Notes: a model not told the origin generated them from the sequence alone. 34,963 nucleotides of DNA from an uncultured Prevotella sp. (GCA_934272845.1 CAKQSF010000020.1:1-34963), one strand, 5' to 3'; counted from the stretch's first letter, positions 15,115-24,166 are shown. Made by a program: numbers and translations.

Positions 15115-16407
15115 TTATTTCGCCAGTTTAACTGCTGGCAGATTGATTATTCTTGGTGTTGCGAGTTCAGGAAGTTTAGTGCCTTCGCTCTTCATCATGA
15201 CCTTGACGCCACGCATATTGCTGCTTACCGTCTTGCGCCCTGGAGCGTCAAAGGAGAAGAACGTGTTGATGTCCCACATCCATGAAGGACTGGCGGCACG
15301 CATAATGCGCTTGTATATCATAGCACGAGACACTACGTTGAACACTTCTTCGTTGGCATTGTATGAAGGGTCACCCTCTTTCTGCGTACCATTCATAATG
15401 CTGTAGTCGCCAAAGCGTAGGAACAGCGTGGTGTATTCGTAAGCCCCAGTGTACCAATGCAGATCCTCGGCAGCATAGTCCGCGTTCTGGGTGAATGGGT
15501 ATATCCATGAACTTGAATTTATATTATATGCCCTATTCCATGTAGTGGCGCTGGTGCTGTATGTAGTGTTCTGATAAAAACCAAGTTGGTACAAATCCTT
15601 GTACTTATTTACAACATCATCAGAAGGTATCTTTCCGTTGTTATAGGAATACTCATCCGCCAATTTGGCAATGCCGTGCCCCACGCCTTCGTGCCTTATA
15701 AGATATCTAAAGACGTTGAGACCGCCAACGGTAGCGTATGCTGGGACGTAAGAAATAGAGTAACCATTAGGAATTCTGTCCGTGACCGACTCGTCAGCAG
15801 CCAACAATGTCACACCTTTATATATATTAGTGTTAAGAAGTGTGATGACAAGCGTCTTTTTTATACGATTTTCCAGTTCCGCCACTTGGGTAATGTTGTA
15901 TTGGTCAATAAGTGCTTTGCAAGCGCAGTTAAGTATTGTTAGTGAGTCACCATACACACCACTGTCGTTGCCAGATGACAAACTAGTGCGCAGACCAGTA
16001 TCACGTTTGGTATAGTCCACTCCATCGTGCATGGATGGAACCGAAATAGAAAAAACGTCAACATAGCCCTGCAGAGACTTCATAGGCTCCTGTTCAAACA
16101 TTGCTGTCTTCGCTTCCTGTACGGCATTAGCAAACTTGCCGCTGCTGATATCGTTCTGAGTAAAGCCGTCTCCCATGATAATCACGTGGAAGCCGTCACC
16201 CTGAGCGTGTTGTTGTATTAACTGAACGTTGCACAGTTTTGTTATGGAGTCAGCGTATATAGAGTCCTTCTGCTCCTGCGTAAGTTCCTTATGTTTTGAC
16301 GGTGGCAGAGGAACATCGTCCTCAAGGTCAACGCATGACGCTATGCTTGCCACAGCCATGAGTGAAAGAAACCCTTTCCATAGAACATTGTAATATTTTT
16401 TTTTCAT
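15115..16407 (-). CDS. M64-type (IgA peptidase family) metallopeptidase-like lipoprotein
   Basis: The 430-residue protein has a lipoprotein signal with lipobox SIASC (Cys25), so the mature protein should be membrane anchored. The zinc-binding motif is visible as RHEGVGHGIAKLADEY (238-253): H239, E240, H244 and the DEY triplet diagnostic of M64. The spacing is HExxxH rather than HExxH; I recall HEAGGH-type variants as common in Bacteroidales members. VIIMGDGFT (75-83) is another family segment. Substrates of the Bacteroidales lipoproteins are unknown. It lies between a phosphopantetheinyl transferase (14 bp upstream) and a gamma carbonic anhydrase. Confidence 0.85.
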   Translation of the reverse strand: MKKKYYNVLWKGFLSLMAVASIASCVDLEDDVPLPPSKHKELTQEQKDSIYADSITKLCNVQLIQQHAQGDGFHVIIMGDGFTQNDISSGKFANAVQEAKTAMFEQEPMKSLQGYVDVFSISVPSMHDGVDYTKRDTGLRTSLSSGNDSGVYGDSLTILNCACKALIDQYNITQVAELENRIKKTLVITLLNTNIYKGVTLLAADESVTDRIPNGYSISYVPAYATVGGLNVFRYLIRHEGVGHGIAKLADEYSYNNGKIPSDDVVNKYKDLYQLGFYQNTTYSTSATTWNRAYNINSSSWIYPFTQNADYAAEDLHWYTGAYEYTTLFLRFGDYSIMNGTQKEGDPSYNANEEVFNVVSRAMIYKRIMRAASPSWMWDINTFFSFDAPGRKTVSSNMRGVKVMMKSEGTKLPELATPRIINLPAVKLAK

Positions 16408-16421
16408 ATATCGCTATAGGA

Positions 16422-17024
16422 TTAGTTTGCTGCTTTCCTTCTTCTCGCTAAACTCCATGCGTACCCCTCCTCAGCGTTTAAGCCGCTTGTCAGTGTGATG
16501 TTGTTGATGCGTGAAGAAAAAAGCACAGTCTTTAGGTCGTCCGTAATACCCTCGCCAGTCAGTTTCAGTAGAGCCTCCTTGCGTGTCCACAGTTCGGTGA
16601 ACATGCTGTCGGGGTCGTTGGCAGTGGCGATGTTCTCTTTCTCAGTATCGTTCATGCAGTAATCAGCCAGCGCGGTGGTATAACGCCCAGTACATTCCAC
16701 GTCAATCCCCACATCTTCCGTGTCGCTTACCACGCAAGCCACAGCGCGCTTACAGTGGGAGATATTAAACCTAATGTCGCGGTTGGCAATGTCTAATGTC
16801 GGTTTGCCGTGTTCACCTATGACGAATTGTGGTTGCTCCGTAATGCCGAACGAGTCTTTGAGCATATCACACAACAACAGATACGACAGACAACACTCCC
16901 TGCGTCCTTGTTCAAAGCGGAACTTCATAGCAGCCTCCCTTCGCCACGGGGGGAGGGAAGAGATAAGAGCGTTGAGGCGTTCGCCACATGGCTCCGTGCT
17001 GTTTATGATGCGATAGTCAGTCAT
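16422..17024 (-). CDS. 4'-phosphopantetheinyl transferase superfamily protein
   Basis: The protein attaches the 4'-phosphopantetheine arm of CoA to a serine of a carrier protein. The 200-residue length fits the Sfp/AcpT-type single-chain class. The hallmark motifs are present: VGIDVE (105-110, magnesium-binding D108 and E110) and WTRKEALLKLTG (146-157, with E150 and K154). FNISHCKRAVACV (86-98) is the usual preceding strand. The carrier substrate is not evident. A TACCTTTG on the minus strand at 17038-17045 lies just upstream of the ATG and is a possible -7 box, implying a very short leader. It is the first gene of the operon ending in the carbonic-anhydrase gene. Confidence 0.9.
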   Translation of the reverse strand: MTDYRIINSTEPCGERLNALISSLPPWRREAAMKFRFEQGRRECCLSYLLLCDMLKDSFGITEQPQFVIGEHGKPTLDIANRDIRFNISHCKRAVACVVSDTEDVGIDVECTGRYTTALADYCMNDTEKENIATANDPDSMFTELWTRKEALLKLTGEGITDDLKTVLFSSRINNITLTSGLNAEEGYAWSLARRRKAAN

Positions 17025-17115
17025 TGTGTTCAGTGGTCAAAGGTAACAAAAAAATCTTTAAATGTTAACTTTTGTGGTAAGATTTTAATGTAATTGTCAT
17101 TTTTTTCTGTTATCT

Positions 17116-17147
17116 ATTGCGTAATTCAAGCCTTCTTTGTATCTTTG
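17116..17147 (+). promoter_or_regulatory. Promoter of fabI
   Basis: ATTG at 17116-17119 and TATCTTTG at 17140-17147 (20-bp spacer) form a near-consensus Bacteroidetes promoter 38 bp before the fabI ATG. Confidence 0.75.
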
Positions 17148-17184
17148 CAGTCGAATTTACAATAAAAATAGTTATAAATTTCAA

Positions 17185-18045
17185 ATGGCTTACAACTTAC
17201 TAAAGGGCAAGAGAGGCATCATCTTCGGCGCACTTAACGAGCAGTCCATAGCATGGAAGGTAGCAGAGCGTGCGGTAGAAGAAGGAGCACAGATTGCACT
17301 GACTAACACAGCGGTAGCATGCCGCATGGGAACAATTGCAGAACTGGCAAAGAAAACTAACGCAGTAGTGATACCTGCTGACGCAACAAACGTGGCAGAC
17401 CTTGAAAACCTCTTCGTAGAGGCACAGAAGCAACTGGGTGGCAAGATAGACTTCGTGCTCCACTCATGCGCTATGTCTGTCAATATGCGTAAGAAGCGTA
17501 CTTACGATGACTTGGACTATAATTTCCTCGACAAGACTCTTGACATCTCCGCAATATCATTCCACAAGATGATACAGGTGGCAAAGAAACTCGACGCTAT
17601 CGCTGACTGTGGTTCAATCTTGGCACTTACCTATGTAGCAAGCCATAGAACCTTCTTCGGTTATAACGATATGGCAGACGCCAAGGCACTGCTTGAGTCA
17701 ATAGCACGTAGTTTTGGCTATATCTACGGTCGTGAAAAAGGTGTACGCGTGAACTGTATCTCACAGTCGCCAACGCCAACAACGGCGGGTAACGGCATAA
17801 AGGGCTTCGATGGTATGCTCGACTATGCAGACCGTATGTCACCACTCGGCAACGCTAGTGCTGACGAGTGTGCCGACTACTGCATCGTTATGTTCTCAGA
17901 CCTTACAAAGAAGGTTACCATGCAGACACTCTTCCACGATGGCGGTTTCTCTAACATGGGAATGTCATTGCGTGGCATGACACAGTATAACAAGAGTTTC
18001 GTGGCTGAGAACACAGACGAGACAGGTAAGATAATTTACGGATAA
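17185..18045 (+). CDS. fabI: Enoyl-ACP reductase FabI
   Basis: FabI performs the NADH-dependent last reduction of fatty-acid elongation in the cytosol. The 286-residue protein is a short-chain dehydrogenase with the catalytic pattern Y150, Y160 and K167 in LTYVASHRTFFGYNDMADAK. The Y-x6-K spacing is that of FabI. The N-terminus reads GKRGIIFGALNEQSIAWKVA, the FabI-type dinucleotide-binding loop. I placed the start at ATG 17185 because the upstream extension to 17137 would begin inside the promoter's -7 box. Confidence 0.93.
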   Translation: MAYNLLKGKRGIIFGALNEQSIAWKVAERAVEEGAQIALTNTAVACRMGTIAELAKKTNAVVIPADATNVADLENLFVEAQKQLGGKIDFVLHSCAMSVNMRKKRTYDDLDYNFLDKTLDISAISFHKMIQVAKKLDAIADCGSILALTYVASHRTFFGYNDMADAKALLESIARSFGYIYGREKGVRVNCISQSPTPTTAGNGIKGFDGMLDYADRMSPLGNASADECADYCIVMFSDLTKKVTMQTLFHDGGFSNMGMSLRGMTQYNKSFVAENTDETGKIIYG

Positions 18046-18050
18046 TATCA

Positions 18051-18120
18051 CTCCCTTACATGCAAGGGAGAACGGATAAAGATGGCGTTTCTCTCCTAAT
18101 AATAGGTAGAGAAACGCCAT
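18051..18120. terminator. Terminator hairpins after fabI
   Basis: A short 7-bp stem (18051-18057/18064-18070) is followed by a perfect 13-bp stem (18082-18094/18108-18120). Inner CCT/AGG bases can extend it, and it is followed by TATGTTTTAA. The second stem is the more likely terminator. Confidence 0.8.
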
Positions 18121-18165
18121 TATGTTTTAACATCACCACCAACAACAATACTATACCATACAACA

Positions 18166-19632
18166 ATGGGAGGCTTTTTCGGAACCATTTCAAAGAAGAA
18201 ATGTATAGCAGACCTTTTCTACGGTACTGACTACCAGTCACATCTCGGAACACGTCGCGGCGGTCTGGCGACGTTTAACAAGGAGACGGGCTTCGTGCGT
18301 CGCATACACAAACTGGAGAGTAGTTATTTCCGTTCACAGTTTGAGGACGAACTGAATAACTTCGATGGCACCAGCGGCATAGGTGTGATAAGCGATACCG
18401 ATGCGCAGCCAATGCTCTACAACTCTCACCTCGGTCGCTTCGCACTGGTAACGGTAGCGAGAATAAACAATAGCGAGGAGATAGCACAGCAGTTGCTGAA
18501 GGAGAATATGCACCTGTCAGAGTTCTCTTCAGGCAAGATAAACCCTACGGAACTTATCGGTCTGCTCATACTGAAAGGCAAGAACTATGTTGAAGGCATA
18601 GAAAACGTATACCGCACGGTAAAAGGCTCATGCTCTATGCTGCTGCTAACTGAAGATGGTATCATAGCAGCCCGTGACTTCTGGGGCAGAACACCTATCG
18701 TGATAGGCAAGAAAGACGGTGCCATGGCAGCCACGTCAGAGTCTACCGCCTTCCCTAACCTAGACTACGATACAGAGTACTATGTAGGTCCTGGAGAGAT
18801 AGTACGCCTCACCGCTGACGGCATGGAGGTGCTACGCAAGGCAGAAGAGAATATGCAGATATGCTCATTCCTGTGGATATACTATGGTTTCCCTACATCG
18901 TTCTACGAAGGAAAGAACGTGGAAGAGATGCGATATGAAACTGGTAGAGTGATGGGTGAGGAAGACGACGTGGAGGTTGATGCCGCAGGCGGTATACCAG
19001 ACTCAGGACTCGGTATGGCAACAGGTTATGCCGACGGTCACAAGGTGCCTTATCAGCGTTGCATATCAAAGTATACACCAACATGGCCACGCAGTTTTAT
19101 GCCTTCAAATCAGGAGATGCGTAACCTCGTAGCGAGAATGAAACTGATACCAAACCAGTCAATGATGAAGGGCAAGCGATGCCTCTTCTGCGACGACTCC
19201 ATAGTGCGCGGCACCCAGTTGCGTGAGAATACCGTGGTGCTCAAGAAACTTGGAGCCAAGGAAGTGCATATGCGCATAGCCTGTCCACCACTAATCTGGG
19301 GATGTCCGTTCATCAACTTCTCCGCTTCAAAGACCGAGTTGGAGTTGATAACACGCCGTGTGATACTCGACCTTGAGACACAGTCAGGTAAGGCAACCAT
19401 GCTCGACGATGCACAGACAGCCACCGTCGTAAACATACCAGAAGACAGGCTGAAGGCGTATGCCACCACAGGCTCACCAGAATATAACGCCATGGTTGAC
19501 GAGATAGCAAAGCGACTGAACCTCGACTCGCTGAAGTTCTCAAAGATAGAGACCATTATCAAGGCAATAGGACTGCCTAAGTGTAAGGTCTGCACCCACT
19601 GCTTCGATGGCAGTTCGGCGCACACCATATAA
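18166..19632 (+). CDS. PurF-like amidophosphoribosyltransferase homologue lacking the N-terminal cysteine
   Basis: The 488-residue protein has the PurF layout: an N-terminal Ntn-type glutaminase-like domain (1-220) and a C-terminal phosphoribosyltransferase domain. The PRPP loop is intact (LFCDDSIVRGTQL, 340-352). Cysteines that appear equivalent to the four Fe-S ligands of Bacillus PurF are present (C233, C380, C476, C479). The chain begins MGGFFGTISK, so the Cys1 nucleophile that hydrolyses glutamine in PurF is a glycine here. I recall similar MGGFFG proteins in other Bacteroidales. It may use ammonia, need a partner, or serve a different reaction. The transporter gene follows 12 bp later. 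Confidence 0.85.
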   Translation: MGGFFGTISKKKCIADLFYGTDYQSHLGTRRGGLATFNKETGFVRRIHKLESSYFRSQFEDELNNFDGTSGIGVISDTDAQPMLYNSHLGRFALVTVARINNSEEIAQQLLKENMHLSEFSSGKINPTELIGLLILKGKNYVEGIENVYRTVKGSCSMLLLTEDGIIAARDFWGRTPIVIGKKDGAMAATSESTAFPNLDYDTEYYVGPGEIVRLTADGMEVLRKAEENMQICSFLWIYYGFPTSFYEGKNVEEMRYETGRVMGEEDDVEVDAAGGIPDSGLGMATGYADGHKVPYQRCISKYTPTWPRSFMPSNQEMRNLVARMKLIPNQSMMKGKRCLFCDDSIVRGTQLRENTVVLKKLGAKEVHMRIACPPLIWGCPFINFSASKTELELITRRVILDLETQSGKATMLDDAQTATVVNIPEDRLKAYATTGSPEYNAMVDEIAKRLNLDSLKFSKIETIIKAIGLPKCKVCTHCFDGSSAHTI

Positions 19633-19644
19633 AAAGGTTAGGAT

Positions 19645-20520
19645 ATGTCAAGTCTTTTTATTGTACTCCCCATACTGACGCTACTGATGTTCGACCTTGG
19701 ACTGACGTTGCAGCCGCGTGACTTTATGTTGATAGCCAAACGTCCACGTGCCGTTCTCGTTGGATTGTGCGGTCAGTTGTTGCTGTTGCCATTGATAGGC
19801 TATGCCCTTGCCACAGCGTTCGCGTTGCCACCATATATGTTTATCGGAGTGATGCTGATAGCATGTTGCCCAGGAGGCTCTTCAAGCAACATCTTCTCAA
19901 TGCTTGCCAAAGGCGATGTAGCACTCTCAGTGTCGCTGACAGCATGCAGTTCGGTACTTACGCTCATCACACAGCCGATAGTAATGCAGTATGCAACGGC
20001 AGCAGCAGGAACATCCCTTGGCATACATCTGCCTATAGGTGGACTGCTGATGCAAAACCTCGTGACGATGCTGGTGCCAATAGTGGCAGGCATAGTAGTA
20101 AGAATGAAGTGGGTGAAAGTGGCAGAGCGCATAGACGCGGTGCTGTCAAAGACCGCTTTCCCAGCGTTGATGCTATTGGCAGGAATGTTCTTCGTGCAGC
20201 ACCATGACACCATATCTGACAACTTCTCTGCCCTCGGACTGTGCGTAACGATGCTCATCATGGTATCAGTAGTAGTAGCATATTGTGGCAGTAGGGCCTG
20301 TCGCCTAAACACAAAGGAGCGTCGTACCATAGTGATAGAGGTAGGAATGCAGAATGCTGCGCAGGCAATAGCAATAGCATCAAGTCCACTGGTGTTCAAC
20401 AATGGAGCCATAGCCATACCTGCTATTGTCTATGCTCTGATGATGAATGTGGTACTGTTGTGCTACGTGGGCGTGCTAAGGAGTACTGGAACGTATGCAA
20501 AGAGTTTTTTAGAAAAATAA
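19645..20520 (+). CDS. Bile acid:sodium symporter (BASS) family transporter
   Basis: The 291-residue protein is almost entirely hydrophobic, with about nine or ten membrane helices. Two family landmarks are visible: CCPGGSSSN (about 74-82) in the first discontinuous helix and EVGMQNAAQA in the second crossover helix. BASS members import bile acids, pantoate or other organic anions with sodium; the substrate here is not predictable. The ATG is preceded by AAAAAGG and lies 12 bp after the PurF-like gene, suggesting co-transcription. Confidence 0.88.
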   Translation: MSSLFIVLPILTLLMFDLGLTLQPRDFMLIAKRPRAVLVGLCGQLLLLPLIGYALATAFALPPYMFIGVMLIACCPGGSSSNIFSMLAKGDVALSVSLTACSSVLTLITQPIVMQYATAAAGTSLGIHLPIGGLLMQNLVTMLVPIVAGIVVRMKWVKVAERIDAVLSKTAFPALMLLAGMFFVQHHDTISDNFSALGLCVTMLIMVSVVVAYCGSRACRLNTKERRTIVIEVGMQNAAQAIAIASSPLVFNNGAIAIPAIVYALMMNVVLLCYVGVLRSTGTYAKSFLEK

Positions 20521-20552
20521 TTTGGCGGTATCAGTAGTTTTTCTTAACTTTG
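20521..20552 (+). promoter_or_regulatory. Promoter of the ACT-domain gene
   Basis: TTTG at 20521-20524 and TAACTTTG at 20545-20552 with a 20-bp spacer match the consensus exactly. The -33 element directly abuts the transporter stop codon. Confidence 0.8.
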
Positions 20553-20674
20553 CAGAAATAATAAGTTTTGGCTAATAGAGTAACCAAAATGTTAGAAAAT
20601 AAAATGTAATGACGATAAAACGTCAATACAGTAGAGATCAAGAAACAAAACAACTAAACATAAAAAATAAAAAT

Positions 20675-20947
20675 ATGACACGAGCAATCATCACCGTAGT
20701 AGGTAAAGACACCGTAGGTATCATAGCAAAGGTATGCACATACCTCGCTGACAGTCAGATAAACATTCTTGATATCTCACAGACAATAGTACAGGACTTC
20801 TTCAACATGATGATGATTGTTGATATGTCACGTTGTAATACAGCCTTTGAGCAGGTGTCAACAGACCTTAATGCTATAGGTGAAGAGATGGGGGTACAGG
20901 TGAAATGCCAGTTGGAAGACATCTTCGACAAGATGCATCGTATCTAA
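20675..20947 (+). CDS. ACT domain protein (UPF0237)
   Basis: This 90-residue protein is a single ACT domain (TRAIITVVGKDTVGIIAKVCTYLADSQINILDISQTIVQDFFNMMMIVDM), a small-molecule-binding regulatory fold. It matches the stand-alone UPF0237 family, regularly encoded beside UPF0210/DUF711 proteins such as the next gene. The ATG 20675 was chosen over the upstream frame start at 20609 because homology begins exactly there. What the pair senses is unknown. Confidence 0.9.
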   Translation: MTRAIITVVGKDTVGIIAKVCTYLADSQINILDISQTIVQDFFNMMMIVDMSRCNTAFEQVSTDLNAIGEEMGVQVKCQLEDIFDKMHRI

Positions 20948-20971
20948 ATCATGAATCAAATACTTGCTAAA

Positions 20972-21039
20972 GTAATGTTGAAAAAAAGCGTAAAACAACA
21001 TTACTCTAACAATAATAAAATTGATTAAGTTATTTTTTT
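20972..21039. repeat. Hairpin plus copy of a dispersed ~52-bp repeat
   Basis: GTAATGTTG at 20972-20980 pairs with CAACATTAC at 20996-21004. Bases 20988-21039 match 24044-24095 at about 47 of 52 positions, in the same orientation. The GTAATG/CATTAC words resemble the ends of the ISAzo13-type element in this window, so this may be a decayed relic of that family. Confidence 0.55.
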
Positions 21040-21215
21040 AAGTAAGTGTTCAAAATTATTTTTATATTTAATATAGGCTATTTGGATGCAGATGTTTTTA
21101 ATCATTGTGACTGAAAACAGAGGAAGCAGATGCGCCAAAGAGACTGTATTAAATATAATATCAGAAATAAAAATGTTCACTTACTGTATATATAAATAAT
21201 TTTGAATACTTACTT
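21040..21215. repeat. 176-bp inverted-repeat element (MITE-like) between the ACT and UPF0210 genes
   Basis: Arms of 27 bp (21040-21066 and 21189-21215) are complementary at 25 positions, and shorter inner arms add to the fold (TATTAAATATA type at about 21147-21157). TA lies immediately outside both ends if the element runs 21041-21214, which fits a TA target duplication. There is no coding capacity. Confidence 0.6.
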
Positions 21216-21228
21216 ACATTACTAGGTA

Positions 21229-22629
21229 ATGATTAATATATCAGAAGTGCTCGAGACAAATAACATGATCGAGCGTGAAAACCTTGACGTGCGCACCATT
21301 ACTATGGGTATCAGTCTGCTGGACTGTGCAGATAACTCATTGGAGGTGACGTGCGAAAAGATTTACAATAAAATAACAACACTTGCCCGTGACCTCGTAA
21401 AAACAGGTGAAGAGATAAGTAAGGAGTTCGCTATACCTATTGTAAACAAGCGTATCTCCATTACGCCTATATCACTTGTAGGCTCCGCTTGCTGTAAAAT
21501 ACCAGCAGACTACGTGGTGATAGCAAAGACACTGGATAAAGCGGCCAAAGAGGTAGGAGTGAACTTCCTCGGTGGTTACAGCGCGATAGTATCAAAAGGC
21601 ATGACCAAGAGCGATGAACTCTTGATACGCTCTATACCACAGGCTATGGCAGAGACAGAGCGTATATGCTCAAGCGTGAACGTAGGCTCTACCAAGACAG
21701 GTATCAATATGGATGCTGTGCGCCTTATGGGCGACATAATCTTGCAGACGGCAGAATGCACAAAGGAGCAGGATTCATTAGGCTGCGCAAAGGTTGTGGT
21801 ACTGTGTAACGCGCCAGACGATAACCCCTTCATGGCAGGAGCCTTCCATGGTGTGAGCGAGGCAGACGCTATTATCAATGTCGGCGTATCAGGACCTGGC
21901 GTGGTAAAGTATGCCTTAGAGCAGATGGACAAGAACTCTGCCGTGAACAAGCAGACAGGTGCTGGTCTCGCTAACTTCGAGGTGCTGTGCGAAACCATAA
22001 AGAAGACAGCGTTTAAGATTACACGTGTTGGTCAACTCGTGGCACAGGAGGCGTCAAAGCGACTTGGCGTTCCATTCGGAATTATAGACCTTTCACTGGC
22101 TCCTACACCTGCCATAGGCGACTCTGTGGCAGATATCCTTCAGTGCATTGGTGTAGACCGTGCGGGGGCTCCAGGTACAACGGCAGCGTTAGCGTTACTC
22201 AATGACCAGGTGAAAAAAGGTGGAGTAATGGCGTCATCTTACGTAGGCGGACTGTCGGGAGCCTTTATCCCTGTTTCTGAAGACCAGGGAATGATAGACT
22301 CTGTGCTTGCTGGGGCGTTGACAATAGAGAAACTTGAGGCTATGACATGCGTATGTTCCGTTGGTCTAGACATGATAGCAATACCAGGAGATACACCGGC
22401 AACAACCATCTCAGGTATCATTGCTGACGAGAGTGCTATAGGTATGATAAACCAGAAGACTACCGCTGTACGCATTATTCCTGTTATAGGTAAGAAAGTG
22501 GGTGAGACAGTAGAGTTCGGAGGACTGTTAGGTTATGCACCTATAATGCCTGTAAACACCTTTGCTTGTGACAGACTGGTGAATCGTGGAGGCAGAATAC
22601 CTGCGCCAATACACAGTTTTAAGAACTAA
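21229..22629 (+). CDS. PFL-like UPF0210 (DUF711) family protein
   Basis: The 466-residue protein is a full-length UPF0210/DUF711 member, structurally related to pyruvate formate-lyase and ribonucleotide reductase barrels but of unknown reaction. Typical segments are [62 protein letters not shown] and [20 protein letters not shown]. It pairs with the ACT protein in many phyla. Here the two are separated by 281 bp containing an inverted-repeat element, which may have broken their operon. No obvious promoter box was found outside that element. The start ATG follows TAGG. Confidence 0.92.
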   Translation: MINISEVLETNNMIERENLDVRTITMGISLLDCADNSLEVTCEKIYNKITTLARDLVKTGEEISKEFAIPIVNKRISITPISLVGSACCKIPADYVVIAKTLDKAAKEVGVNFLGGYSAIVSKGMTKSDELLIRSIPQAMAETERICSSVNVGSTKTGINMDAVRLMGDIILQTAECTKEQDSLGCAKVVVLCNAPDDNPFMAGAFHGVSEADAIINVGVSGPGVVKYALEQMDKNSAVNKQTGAGLANFEVLCETIKKTAFKITRVGQLVAQEASKRLGVPFGIIDLSLAPTPAIGDSVADILQCIGVDRAGAPGTTAALALLNDQVKKGGVMASSYVGGLSGAFIPVSEDQGMIDSVLAGALTIEKLEAMTCVCSVGLDMIAIPGDTPATTISGIIADESAIGMINQKTTAVRIIPVIGKKVGETVEFGGLLGYAPIMPVNTFACDRLVNRGGRIPAPIHSFKN

Positions 22630-22733
22630 AGAAGATAATGGCGATGTGCATATATATATGATGTGCATATATAATACACGTCAATTGTGTATGTCATATT
22701 GCCTAAAACATAACAAACAACAACCAAACAAAA

Positions 22734-23633
22734 ATGAAAAAGATTAGAGCAGCCGTAGTTGGCTATGGCAACATCGGCAAATTCGCTATCGAAGCACTTG
22801 AGGCTTCAAAGGATTTTGAAATCGCAGGCGTAGTACGTCGTAAGGGAGCAGAGGATAAACCTGCAGAACTTGCACCATACGAGGTAGTAAAAGACATAAC
22901 AGAACTGAAGGATGTTGACGTGGCTATCCTCGCTACTCCTACACGTTCATGCCAGGAGTATGCAGAGAAGATACTCGCTATGGGCATCAACACTGTTGAT
23001 TCATTTGATATTCACACTTCAATAGTAGACTATCGTCGTGCTCTTATGCCTATCTGTAAGGAGCATAAGGCTGTGGCAGTTATTGCCGCTGGTTGGGATC
23101 CAGGTTCTGACTCTGTAGTACGTATGCTTATGCAGAGCCTCGCTCCTAAGGGCATCACATACACTAACTTCGGTCCTGGTCGCTCAATGGGTCACTCTGT
23201 ATGCGTTCGTTCTAAGGAAGGCGTTAAGGACGCACTCTCTATGACAATACCTGTAGGCGAGGGAATACACCGTCGTATGGTATATGTAGAGTTAGAAGAA
23301 GGTGCCGACTTAGAGAAGGTTACAGCCGCAATCAAGGCAGATCCATACTTCGCTAACGACGAAACACACGTGTTCCAGGTAGAGAGCGTTGACGACCTCA
23401 ATGATGTTGGTCACGGCGTAAACCTCGTTCGCAAGGGCGTAAGTGGTAAGACACACAACCAGATGATAGAGTTCGACATGAAGATTAACAACCCTGCCCT
23501 CACCGCACAGGTACTTGTAAACGTTGCTCGTGCCTCTATGCGTCAGCAGCCAGGTTGTTACACCATGGTAGAGATACCTGTAATAGACTATCTCCCAGGC
23601 GACCGTGAGGAACTTATCGGTCATCTCGTGTAA
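22734..23633 (+). CDS. ddh: meso-Diaminopimelate D-dehydrogenase
   Basis: Ddh reversibly aminates L-tetrahydrodipicolinate to meso-diaminopimelate with NADPH and ammonia. This one-step branch of lysine and peptidoglycan precursor synthesis is common in Bacteroidales. The 299-residue protein starts with the dinucleotide-binding GYGNIG (10-15) and carries the family segments ATPTRSCQEYAEKIL, NTVDSFDIH, AAGWDPGSDSVVR, NFGPGRSMGHS and KTHNQMIEFDMK. It is transcribed alone, ahead of a strong terminator. The 104-bp upstream gap contains two copies of GATGTGCATATATA but no convincing promoter box. Confidence 0.95.
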   Translation: MKKIRAAVVGYGNIGKFAIEALEASKDFEIAGVVRRKGAEDKPAELAPYEVVKDITELKDVDVAILATPTRSCQEYAEKILAMGINTVDSFDIHTSIVDYRRALMPICKEHKAVAVIAAGWDPGSDSVVRMLMQSLAPKGITYTNFGPGRSMGHSVCVRSKEGVKDALSMTIPVGEGIHRRMVYVELEEGADLEKVTAAIKADPYFANDETHVFQVESVDDLNDVGHGVNLVRKGVSGKTHNQMIEFDMKINNPALTAQVLVNVARASMRQQPGCYTMVEIPVIDYLPGDREELIGHLV

Positions 23634-23658
23634 ACCGTTTGATATAAAAAATACAATT

Positions 23659-23712
23659 AAGCCACCAATCTTAATGTCAAGGATATATCTATGACAATAA
23701 GGTTGGTGGCTT
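23659..23712 (+). terminator. Terminator after ddh
   Basis: Arms of 21 bp (23659-23679/23692-23712) pair with two mismatches and are followed by TTATTTTATATT. Confidence 0.88.
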
Positions 23713-23718
23713 TTATTT

Positions 23719-23799
23719 TATATTATCAGTCAGATAACTTCCTTTTGTAAGAGAGACGAATTTTCTTAAGGCTACTCTTCGTTAGGAGATATCACTAAA
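23719..23799 (+). repeat. Left copy of ~80-bp sequence flanking the methyltransferase island
   Basis: TATATTATC, then ATAACTT and TTTGTAAGAG, then a poorly conserved middle and a GAGATAT end. It aligns along its length with 27295-27375. Both copies start 6-7 bp after a terminator stem. Identity is only moderate (about 70 percent by eye). Confidence 0.5.
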
Positions 23800-23805
23800 G
23801 CTACT

Positions 23806-23964
23806 ATGAGTTTGTTGAAAGTAACGCCAAATGATATTGATGATACTATACCTGCCGCAAAAGCGAAAAAACAGATACCTACTGACACAGGTTCATCGTG
23901 TCCAAGTGCAAGACTTACCTCCTGTACGCCCTCCATTCAAGAAAACAAAGGTGGGGGGCGGTAG
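23806..23964 (+). CDS. Small 52-codon ORF, possibly a gene fragment
   Basis: The frame starts MSLLKVTPNDIDDTIPAAK and ends at TAG 23962-23964. The first 25 residues have a protein-like composition; the second half (rich in Ser, Thr, Cys and Gly) does not. TAGGAG lies about 18 bp upstream, too far for an ideal ribosome-binding site. I do not recognise it. It could be the surviving N-terminus of a gene cut off by repeat insertions at about 24000. Confidence 0.25.
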   Translation: MSLLKVTPNDIDDTIPAAKAKKQIPTDTGSSCPSARLTSCTPSIQENKGGGR

Positions 23965-24166
23965 AGAATGTGCCTTCCGGAAAATAACTTACGCAGTTTT
24001 TACCTCAGAGCCCCCAAATATCCAGCAAGATGAGATGAAAAGTGCGTAAAACAACGTTACTCTAACAATATTAAATCTGACTAAGTTATTTTTTTTAACA
24101 TTACTTAAAATAAGCCATTGGCATAAAACTTTTCTGCCATTTCGGATTTATTTCAAAATTTTATTG

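Larger units (their letters stand above)
23634..24166. other. Gene-poor interval left of the methyltransferase leader
   Basis: This interval holds the ddh terminator (23659-23712), the ~80-bp flanking repeat (23719-23799) and the small ORF at 23806-23964. At 24011-24108 it holds a dispersed repeat that resembles 20988-21039 and 241-335. The stretch ending AAGTTATTTTTTTTAACATTAC resembles the right inverted repeat of the ISAzo13-type element (29471-29498). No other gene is supported. Confidence 0.6.

Noticed and set aside
19800..20417. 205-codon ORF on the minus strand
   Set aside because: It is antisense to the well-supported BASS transporter gene and has no family features.
23831..24049. 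72-codon ORF on the plus strand
   Set aside because: It overlaps the better frame at 23806-23964 and runs into the dispersed repeat; its composition is not protein-like.
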